From positions 1 through 36,558 of the forward strand of contig CAMNGB010000006.1 in the NCBI GenBank assembly GCA_946537835.1: 36,558 nucleotides of DNA. The letters run 5' to 3'. The position numbers and the translations under genes were made by a program. Below are positions 25,150 through 31,007 of the stretch, piece after piece. This stretch comes from an uncultured Erysipelotrichaceae bacterium (GTDB taxonomy: Bacteria; Bacillota_I; Bacilli_A; Erysipelotrichales; Erysipelotrichaceae). The notes under the pieces were generated by a model. It made no database searches. It saw only the letters and a list, made by a program, of their open reading frames with translations, and was not told the DNA's origin. How positions within the stretch are numbered: the stretch's first letter is position 1; the number at the start of each line of letters is the position of its first letter.

Positions 25150-25187
25150 ATATTGCCGTAAAGCTGTCGATTAAAGCTCTACAATAT
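25150..25187 (-). other. Imperfect inverted repeat in the early ferredoxin transcript region
   Basis: ATATTG and CAATAT arms enclose inner complementary blocks (TAaAGCT / AGCTcTA) with a 9-nt loop. It spans the predicted transcription start and the first part of the leader. No T-run follows. It might be an operator or a leader structure. Confidence 0.3.
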
Positions 25188-25211
25188 ACCTCTGATCAGA
25201 ATGACTGTAAA
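25183..25211 (-). promoter_or_regulatory. Sigma-A promoter of ferredoxin-trmD with a palindrome in the spacer
   Basis: On the minus strand TTTACA, 17 bp, TATATT: a near-consensus promoter in the 110-bp gap after capA. A perfect 10-bp palindrome TCTGATCAGA (25191-25200) fills the spacer. The same motif, ATTCTGAWCAGA, lies at the same place in the gpx promoter, which suggests a common regulator. Confidence 0.6.
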
Positions 25212-25219
25212 GCCTTTTT

Positions 25220-26422
25220 TCAGAAGCCTCCGACCTGGATGCTGTCATCCATGGCCGTGATGATCTTTGACATGCGGGCATATAGTTCCTGATAACCCGG
25301 ACAGAGCGATTCATCCAGCTCGGCAAAAGGAATGACACGGATATCATGCCAGTTGTTGACTTCGCCGTATGTCCAGTGCAGATCGGCCTTGACATCCGAC
25401 AGCGTGATCTCGGTCTTGCCGCCGGTCGTTTTCTTGTTGATCTTTACGGCCCCCATCATGCCTACGAGGGAATCGTCAAACTGGGCACTGAGCAGGTTGC
25501 CCATGGCATAGAAGCAGATCGTCTTGTGACCGTTGATCCACTGCACCGGCTGTATCATATGCGGATGATTGCCGATGATGATGTCACATCCGGCATCGGA
25601 CAGCTGCTGGGCAAGGCTGATCTGTTCGTCATTCGGATAGTCCGCATATTCCGTGCCCCAGTGGATGGCCATGATGACAACATCTGCCTTTTCCTTGGCC
25701 TGGCGCACCTGATCCAGCATTTCTTCTTCATGTCCGGTATAGCAGTTGACCAGATATTCCATGCCTTCCGGCGGCTGGAAACCGTTCATTCCGAACGTCC
25801 ATGACAGGAAGGAATAGGTTATGCCGTTGACTTCCCGCACCGGAATTTCATTTCTCTGCTCCCATGACAGGTTGGTACCCTGCATCAGGATCTCATCTTC
25901 ATGGGAATGCCAGAAGTTCCAGGAATTCTCAACACCTGCCACACCTGCGTCCAGCGTATGGTTGGTTGCCGTCGATACCAGATTGAATCCTTCTTCAATC
26001 ATATTCACACCGAATTCCTGCGGTGAATTGAAGGTCGGATAATGACTCAGCCCCAGTTCGCTGCCGCCCAGAATCGTTTCCTGATTGTAGTAGCGCAGGT
26101 CATACCCGCGGGCGATTTCACCGATCCTGTCAACCATCGGCTTGAATTCATAGCTGCCGTCCGGCTGCTGAACCCAGTAATAGACTGCTTCGTGAAGCAG
26201 ACCGTCACCGACCGCAAACAGCGTTGCCGAAGTTTCTTCCACTTTCGGCACATCAACGATCGGCACCTCAAGTTCATGAAGAGACGCTGTCCGGGTCTGC
26301 TTGTTCAGAACCGGAGGTCTGGTAAGCACCCAGGCCAGTACACCGGCCAGAGCCAGACACAGCGCCGAAACAATGCCGATGATAATCTTTCCTGTTTTCT
26401 TCATTTTCCTTTTTACTGCCAT
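25220..26422 (-). CDS. CapA family metallophosphatase-like protein, membrane-anchored
   Basis: A 400-residue protein with an N-terminal signal anchor (KKTGKIIIGIVSALCLALAG, about 8-32) and one CapA/PGA_cap domain. Calcineurin-like motifs are visible: FAVGDGLLH, ATNHTLDAG, AIHWGTEY and IGNHPHMIQP. CapA proteins are linked to poly-gamma-glutamate capsule synthesis, but many single members occur without capBC, as here, and their role is unknown. The domain would face outside the membrane. AAGGGGA precedes the ATG, which is 10 bp after the ogt stop, so it is in an operon with ogt. No clear terminator lies before the ferredoxin promoter. Confidence 0.88.
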   Translation of the reverse strand: MAVKRKMKKTGKIIIGIVSALCLALAGVLAWVLTRPPVLNKQTRTASLHELEVPIVDVPKVEETSATLFAVGDGLLHEAVYYWVQQPDGSYEFKPMVDRIGEIARGYDLRYYNQETILGGSELGLSHYPTFNSPQEFGVNMIEEGFNLVSTATNHTLDAGVAGVENSWNFWHSHEDEILMQGTNLSWEQRNEIPVREVNGITYSFLSWTFGMNGFQPPEGMEYLVNCYTGHEEEMLDQVRQAKEKADVVIMAIHWGTEYADYPNDEQISLAQQLSDAGCDIIIGNHPHMIQPVQWINGHKTICFYAMGNLLSAQFDDSLVGMMGAVKINKKTTGGKTEITLSDVKADLHWTYGEVNNWHDIRVIPFAELDESLCPGYQELYARMSKIITAMDDSIQVGGF

Positions 26423-26432
26423 AGTTTTCCCC

Positions 26433-26885
26433 TTATCTAACTGCTTCCAGATTCAGCAGAAACTGTTTTCTTTCCAGACCGCCGCCGTATCCCGTCAGGC
26501 TTCCGTTTTTGCCGATGACACGGTGACACGGTACAACAATTACAACCGGATTGACATGATTTGCCATACCGGCTGCCCGGACTGCCTTGGCATTGCCGGC
26601 AGCTGCCGCAATCTCACTGTATGAACGGGTTTCACCCCAGGGTATTTCAAGCAGTGCCTGCCATACCCGCTTCTGGAATTCCGTACCCTTCAGATCCAGC
26701 GGCAGGTCAAATTTTTTCCGGCGGCCTTCAAAGTATTCCTTCAGCTGCACTTCCGCTTTCTTCAGAAGCGGAACATCTGTGCTGCAGACTGCTTCTTCCG
26801 TATATGCAATACCGCTGATTCCCTGATCACCGGCAGTGATTTTCAGGTTGCCCAGCGGTGAACCAATGATACAGTACCTGTCCAT
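26433..26885 (-). CDS. ogt: Methylated-DNA--protein-cysteine methyltransferase
   Basis: A 150-residue suicide repair protein that takes alkyl groups from O6-guanine onto Cys120 in the active-site motif PCHRV. Other family features are GTEFQKRVWQALLEIPWGETRSY, the DNA-binding helix with AVRAAGMANHVNP, and GYGGGLERKQFLL. The N-terminus (MDRYCIIGSPLG) aligns with Ogt starts, so the ATG is right, yet no Shine-Dalgarno precedes it. A TATAAT box ends only 6 nt before the ATG, which suggests a leaderless transcript. It is followed by capA. Confidence 0.95.
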   Translation of the reverse strand: MDRYCIIGSPLGNLKITAGDQGISGIAYTEEAVCSTDVPLLKKAEVQLKEYFEGRRKKFDLPLDLKGTEFQKRVWQALLEIPWGETRSYSEIAAAAGNAKAVRAAGMANHVNPVVIVVPCHRVIGKNGSLTGYGGGLERKQFLLNLEAVR

Positions 26886-26891
26886 AACAGT

Positions 26892-26897
26892 ATTATA
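26892..26897 (-). promoter_or_regulatory. Putative -10 box of a leaderless ogt transcript
   Basis: A perfect TATAAT ends 6 nt before the ogt ATG. Transcription should begin at or next to the A of ATG. The -35 position (ACAGCC) lies in the gpx terminator and is poor, so the promoter may be weak or need an activator. Confidence 0.4.
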
Positions 26898-26903
26898 TTA
26901 ATA

Positions 26904-26937
26904 CAAAAAGAAGCGGCTGTGATGGTTTCACGGCCGC
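26904..26937 (-). terminator. Intrinsic terminator of gpx
   Basis: On the minus strand GCGGCCGTGA and TCACAGCCGC form a 10-bp stem (one non-canonical pair) with a 5-nt loop, followed by TTCTTTTTG. Confidence 0.9.
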
Positions 26938-26957
26938 ATTTCTCAATTCATAGATGT

Positions 26958-27497
26958 TCAGAGCAGCGATACTGCACAGGCTTCGACATCTGCCATGTCG
27001 GCTGTCGGCTCAAATCTTGCGACAGCATTGCCGCTGCGGTCAATCACGAACTTCGTGAAATTCCACTTGATTGCCGGATTGTTTTCAAAGTCCGGATCGA
27101 TCTTGGCAAGATGCTTGTTCATGAATTCAGCGGCAGTACCGGTGAATCCCTTGAAGCCCTGCTGGCTCTTCAGCCAGGTATACAGCGGCAGTTCATTCTC
27201 GCCGTTGACATCGGACTTATGCATCTGTTCAAACTGTGTATTGTAGTGCAGAGTGCAGAATTCATGGACTTCTTCGTCACTGCCCGGCGTCTGGGCACCG
27301 AACTGATTGCAGGGAATATCAAGAATCTCCAGACCCTGATCATGGTATTTCTCATACATTGCTTCAAGCGGTTCGTAATGCGGTGTAAAGCCGCATCCGG
27401 TTGCCGTATTGACCACGATGACAACCTTTCCTTCAAACTGCTTCATCGACACTTCATTGCCCTTGCGGTCGGTGACACTGTAATCATAGAATCCCAT
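26958..27497 (-). CDS. gpx: Glutathione peroxidase family thiol peroxidase
   Basis: A 179-residue peroxidase. The ATG has AGGAG 9 nt upstream and begins MGFYDYSVTDRKG; a 29-codon in-frame extension is rejected because it runs through the promoter. The catalytic Cys35 is in TATGCGFTPHY, with Gln/Asn in IPCNQFG (61-67) and Trp-Asn in WNFTKF (145-146) completing the active site. Cys81 (HEFC) is a possible resolving cysteine, so thioredoxin is the likely reductant. It reduces hydrogen or lipid peroxides in the cytoplasm. Single-gene unit with a good promoter that carries a palindrome in its spacer. Confidence 0.95.
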   Translation of the reverse strand: MGFYDYSVTDRKGNEVSMKQFEGKVVIVVNTATGCGFTPHYEPLEAMYEKYHDQGLEILDIPCNQFGAQTPGSDEEVHEFCTLHYNTQFEQMHKSDVNGENELPLYTWLKSQQGFKGFTGTAAEFMNKHLAKIDPDFENNPAIKWNFTKFVIDRSGNAVARFEPTADMADVEACAVSLL

Positions 27498-27529
27498 TTT
27501 CGTGTTCTCCTGTTCTTTCAGATAACCAC

Positions 27530-27559
27530 ATAATATTCTGTTCAGAATCTTTTTTTCAA
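27530..27559 (-). promoter_or_regulatory. Sigma-A promoter of gpx with an operator-like palindrome in the spacer
   Basis: Minus strand TTGAAA, 18-bp spacer, TATTAT (both 5 of 6 matches). A perfect 14-bp palindrome ATTCTGAACAGAAT (27535-27548) lies in the spacer and touches the -10. A protein bound there would block RNA polymerase. The motif resembles neither the PerR box nor the Fur box, and recurs in the ferredoxin-trmD promoter. Confidence 0.7.
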
Positions 27560-27571
27560 GGTTTCTGCTTT

Positions 27572-27585
27572 TTTGTGTGCACAAA
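27572..27585. promoter_or_regulatory. Second palindrome between gpx and tRNA-Pro promoters
   Basis: TTTGTG TG CACAAA, perfect 6-bp arms, lies just upstream of the gpx -35 and over the -35 zone of the tRNA-Pro promoter. It may be a protein-binding site for either gene. No family assignment is possible. Confidence 0.35.
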
Positions 27586-27596
27586 TGAAAATATTG

Positions 27597-27605
27597 TGCT
27601 AGTAT
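27597..27605 (+). promoter_or_regulatory. Putative extended -10 promoter of tRNA-Pro
   Basis: Plus strand TGCTAGTAT, an extended -10 ending 13 nt before the mature tRNA 5' end, giving a leader of about 7 nt. Confidence 0.45.
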
Positions 27606-27618
27606 TGTATGGCGGCAT

Positions 27619-27695
27619 CGGGGTGTGGCTCAGCTTGGTAGAGCGCTTCGTTCGGGACGAAGAGGTCGCGTGTTCAAATCCCGTCACCCCGACCA
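27619..27695 (+). tRNA. tRNA-Pro (anticodon CGG), CCA encoded
   Basis: A 77-nt cloverleaf can be drawn: acceptor CGGGGTG/CACCCCG, D-arm GCTC...GAGC, anticodon stem CTTCG/CGAAG with loop TTCGGGA (anticodon CGG at 27653-27655, G37 next to it), five-base variable loop, T-arm with TTCAAAT loop, discriminator A and encoded CCA. It reads CCG codons. The T-stem GCGTG/CCCGT contains a T:C mismatch at 27671/27681. G36-G37 makes it a TrmD substrate. Confidence 0.97.
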
Positions 27696-27701
27696 TACCG
27701 G

Positions 27702-27731
27702 AAGCTCTGGAAACAGAGCTTTTTCTTTTTT
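27702..27731 (+). terminator. Intrinsic terminator of tRNA-Pro
   Basis: AAGCTCTG, loop GAAA, CAGAGCTT: an 8-bp stem followed by TTTCTTTTTT, starting 7 nt after the CCA end. Confidence 0.92.
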
Positions 27732-27798
27732 GTCTTTCTCTCATAATGATCATCAAACTGCTTTTCCGGCTCCGGCAATTGTGATACCTTTATAGCCG

Positions 27799-28638
27799 AT
27801 GAAACGTGAACTGAGTGATATTCAGCTGATCGAACGCTCGATCATCAGAAAATACCGCAAACAGCTGTGGGCACCTTTTCTGACTGCAGTCAGAAAATAT
27901 GACCTGATTCAGGAGAATGATCATATCGCCGTATGCATTTCCGGCGGCAAGGATTCGATGCTGATGGCAAAACTGCTGCAGCTTCTGCAGCGGCACAGTG
28001 ATATTCCGTTCGAGCTGACCTTTCTGAGCATGGATCCCGGCTATAATGCCGCCAACCGGAAAAAGATCGAAGAAAATGCCGAACGCCTGCAGATTCCCCT
28101 GCAGCTCTTTGAAACAAGAGTGTTCGACATTGCCAACATGCAGACAAAAAGTCCCTGTTACCTGTGTGCCCGCATGCGCAGAGGCTATCTGTACAACGAA
28201 GCAAAAAACCGCGGCTGCAACAAGATTGCCCTCGGCCATCATCTCAATGATGTCATTGAGACAACGGTCATGGCCATGTTCTATTCCAGCAAGCTGGAAA
28301 CGATCGTTCCCAGATGTCACAGCGAAAACTTCGAAGGCATGGAACTGATCCGGCCCATGTACGGCATCAAGGAAGATGCCGTAAAGGACTGGTGCCGCTA
28401 TAACGGTCTGGAATTCATTCAGTGTGCCTGCCGCTTTACGGAAGAGAATGCCCGCGAAAATGCCGAAACGACATCAAAGCGGAAAGAGGTAAAGGAACTG
28501 ATCCGGCAGCTGAAGGAAAACAATCCGGAAATCGAAGACAATATTTTCCGGGCCCTGCACGCCGTTCATATCGAAACCTTCCCGGGATATAAAAAAGACG
28601 GAAGCCTGCACAGCTTCCTGGAGGACTACGATGAATGA
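27799..28638 (+). CDS. PP-loop ATPase of the TtcA/TtuA (tRNA thiolation) superfamily
   Basis: A 279-residue protein with the ATP-pyrophosphatase loop SGGKDS (48-53), a CxxC pair (Cys120, Cys123 in CYLCARMRRGYLY) and a further CAC (209-211), the layout of TtcA-like enzymes that use a [4Fe-4S] cluster to thiolate tRNA. GHHLNDVIETTVM is the conserved second ATP motif. TtcA itself acts on C32, but the neighbouring tRNA-Pro has U32, so it is not its target. The exact substrate is uncertain. An in-frame TAG 4-6 nt upstream fixes the ATG as the first possible start, and no Shine-Dalgarno is visible. It overlaps the NUDIX gene by 8 bp. Confidence 0.85.
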   Translation: MKRELSDIQLIERSIIRKYRKQLWAPFLTAVRKYDLIQENDHIAVCISGGKDSMLMAKLLQLLQRHSDIPFELTFLSMDPGYNAANRKKIEENAERLQIPLQLFETRVFDIANMQTKSPCYLCARMRRGYLYNEAKNRGCNKIALGHHLNDVIETTVMAMFYSSKLETIVPRCHSENFEGMELIRPMYGIKEDAVKDWCRYNGLEFIQCACRFTEENARENAETTSKRKEVKELIRQLKENNPEIEDNIFRALHAVHIETFPGYKKDGSLHSFLEDYDE

Positions 28639-29161
28639 AATGAAGCACTGCATGGTCTGCGGTGAAAAACTGCAGATGAAGTATCTCCCATCCGAAGGAA
28701 AGGAAATTCCTTTCTGTCCGGCCTGCAATGACTTCCGCTTTCCGGTCTTCAATACCGGCGTCTCCATGATCCTTACCAATCAGGAACGGACAAGGATCAT
28801 GATGATCCGTCAGTACGGAGGCAGTGAATACATTCTCTGCGCCGGCTACGTCAACCAGGGAGAGGATGCCGAAGATGCGGCTGTCAGGGAAGTCAGGGAA
28901 GAACTCGGATTTGACGTAAAGGAACTGCATTTCAACCGTTCCCATTACTTTGCGCCGTCCAATACCCTGATGTTCAATTTCACAGCCGTCATCGACGAAA
29001 CCGATGCCGTGCCGAATGAAGAAATCGACACCTGGTCATGGTTTGATATTCCCGAGGCAAGGGAAAAGGTCAGAAAAAACAGTCTGGCCAAAGCCTTCCT
29101 GCTCGGCTATCTGGACGGGGAATATCATTTCAGCGACAGCCCGGCAAAGCCATATAAGTAA
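28631..29161 (+). CDS. NUDIX hydrolase with N-terminal zinc ribbon
   Basis: A 176-residue protein. Cys7, Cys10, Cys29 and Cys32 form a zinc ribbon, and residues 72-94 match the NUDIX box exactly (G, five residues, E, seven residues, REVREELGF). The zinc ribbon resembles NudC-type NADH pyrophosphatases, but the protein is shorter and lacks a clear SQPWPF motif, so NAD(H) specificity is not supported. It would hydrolyse a nucleoside diphosphate derivative. The ATG follows GGAGG and overlaps the TtcA-like gene, so the pair is co-translated. Confidence 0.9.
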   Translation: MNEMKHCMVCGEKLQMKYLPSEGKEIPFCPACNDFRFPVFNTGVSMILTNQERTRIMMIRQYGGSEYILCAGYVNQGEDAEDAAVREVREELGFDVKELHFNRSHYFAPSNTLMFNFTAVIDETDAVPNEEIDTWSWFDIPEAREKVRKNSLAKAFLLGYLDGEYHFSDSPAKPYK

Positions 29162-29190
29162 AAAAACAAGACTTCAGCAGTCTTGTTTTT
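29162..29190. terminator. Bidirectional intrinsic terminator
   Basis: A 12-bp stem (AAAAACAAGACT / AGTCTTGTTTTT) with a 5-nt loop lies between the convergent NUDIX and ABC genes. It gives a T-run on both strands and serves both units. Confidence 0.92.
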
Positions 29191-29192
29191 CA

Positions 29193-31007
29193 TTATGCGG
29201 AAATGCTGTTGACGACCATCTCTTCATACTGTCTTGTATAGAGATCGTAATAATGGCCCTTCTTTCGCATCAGTTCCTTATGGGTGCCGCGTTCAATGAT
29301 CTTGCCGTCTCTGACAACAAGGATCACATCGGCGTCGACAATGGTGGACAGACGATGGGCAATGACGAAGGATGTGCGTCCTTTGATGACCGTCGCAATG
29401 GCATCCTGGATTGCTTTTTCCGTCAGTGTGTCGATGGATGCGGTCGCTTCATCAAGGACGAGAATCCGCGGATCGGCCAGAATGGCCCTGGCAAAGGAAA
29501 GCAGCTGTTTTTCGCCGGTCGACAGCAGATCGCCGCCTTCACCGACTTCACTGTCGAGACCTTTATCCATCTTTTCCAGAACCGGCCGGGCGGAAACTAG
29601 ATCCAGCGCGTTCATGATTTCTTCATCACTCGCATCCGGCTTGCCGTAGCGCAGATTGTCACGCACGGTTCCGGAGAACAGATGCGGTGTCTGCAGGACA
29701 TAGCCGATATTGGAATGCAGCCACAGCTGCGAACGTTCCCTGGCATCCCTGCCGTCGATCAGCACCTGGCCTTCCGTCGGTTCGAAGAAGCGGCATACCA
29801 GATTGACAAGCGTGCTCTTGCCGGCACCGGTCTCACCGACGATGGCAACATTGGTTCCCTTCGGCACTTTCAGATTGAAGTGCTCGAGAACCATTTCATT
29901 GCCGTCCGGATACTTGAAGCTGACATCCCTGAATTCCACATCACCTTCCAGCGGCTCCCAGTTTTCTTTCTTCGGGTCAAATGTTCCGCCGTATTTTTCA
30001 ATGACTTCCGGACTGTCGGCAACATCCGATTCCGTTTCCATCAGTCTGGTAAAGCGTTCGATATTGACCTGAATGGCAATCAGGGCCGAAACCGTTTCAA
30101 TGATCATCGTAATCGGTTCCATCATGCTCAGGGCATAGCTCATGAATACCGAAAGGGTGCCGATCTGCAGCAGACCTTCCATATTCAGCATACCGCCCTG
30201 CCACAGGATCAGTGCCAGCGCAATCGAACTCATCATCGTCCAGGTTGCCGAGAATACCGCCGAGTATCTTGTCGCATGGACAGATGTTCTGCGCATATCC
30301 AGCGTATCCTTGCGGAAATCCCTGCCGATCGTTTCCTCTACGACCAGCGTCTTGATGGATTTGGCACCGGTGATGCCCTCATTGAAATTGCCTGTGATCT
30401 TGGAGTTGATTTCACGGATCCGGCGGTTCAGCGTCACCAGATGTTTCTGGAAATAGGAAACAGCGACGACCGCAATCGGAACCAGAGCAGCGATATACAT
30501 TGTCAGCCTGGCATTGATGCCCAGCATGACGGCAAAGACAAACAGCAGATAGGAGCCGTTCCAGACAATGTCCATCAGGCGCCATGCCACCAGTTCACCG
30601 ATCTTGCCGGTATCACTCATGACCCTGGCATGGATATAGCCGACATTGTTCTGATTGAAATAGGCAAATGACAGTTCCTGCAGATGATTGAACGAAGCAT
30701 CCCGCAGATCCCTGTCCACATCCATTTCCGTCTTTCCCGCCCAGTACAGGCTGATATAGTTCAGCACAACCTGAACTGCCAGCACCAGCAGGAACAGAAT
30801 CACGAAGATGCCAACGGTATCCAGGGTCTGTTCACCGATAAAGTGGTCAATGGCATAGCGGTTGAACAGCGGGAAGATCGAATCGATCAGACTGGCAATG
30901 ATTCCCATCACAACCATGCTGATGATCCGCTTCTTGTATTTCTTTGCATAGGGAACGATCTTCGGTATTCCGAAGAAAGGCAGCTTCACATTTGTTTTCT
31001 CACTCAT
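29193..31007 (-). CDS. Heterodimeric ABC exporter, subunit with catalytic Glu (second gene)
   Basis: A 604-residue type IV half-transporter: six membrane helices (about 25-315) and an ATPase domain. Walker A is GETGAGKST (391-399), the signature is LSTGE (495-499) instead of LSGGQ, Walker B ends in the canonical Glu520 (VLDEATAS) and the switch His is 551. The start MSEKTNVKLPFFG has GAGGAGG 6 nt upstream and overlaps the partner gene by 8 bp; a longer frame into the partner is rejected. With its partner it would form one consensus and one degenerate ATP site, as in BmrCD, LmrCD or TM287/288. Substrate unknown; multidrug or lipid-like export is possible. Confidence 0.93.
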   Translation of the reverse strand: MSEKTNVKLPFFGIPKIVPYAKKYKKRIISMVVMGIIASLIDSIFPLFNRYAIDHFIGEQTLDTVGIFVILFLLVLAVQVVLNYISLYWAGKTEMDVDRDLRDASFNHLQELSFAYFNQNNVGYIHARVMSDTGKIGELVAWRLMDIVWNGSYLLFVFAVMLGINARLTMYIAALVPIAVVAVSYFQKHLVTLNRRIREINSKITGNFNEGITGAKSIKTLVVEETIGRDFRKDTLDMRRTSVHATRYSAVFSATWTMMSSIALALILWQGGMLNMEGLLQIGTLSVFMSYALSMMEPITMIIETVSALIAIQVNIERFTRLMETESDVADSPEVIEKYGGTFDPKKENWEPLEGDVEFRDVSFKYPDGNEMVLEHFNLKVPKGTNVAIVGETGAGKSTLVNLVCRFFEPTEGQVLIDGRDARERSQLWLHSNIGYVLQTPHLFSGTVRDNLRYGKPDASDEEIMNALDLVSARPVLEKMDKGLDSEVGEGGDLLSTGEKQLLSFARAILADPRILVLDEATASIDTLTEKAIQDAIATVIKGRTSFVIAHRLSTIVDADVILVVRDGKIIERGTHKELMRKKGHYYDLYTRQYEEMVVNSISA

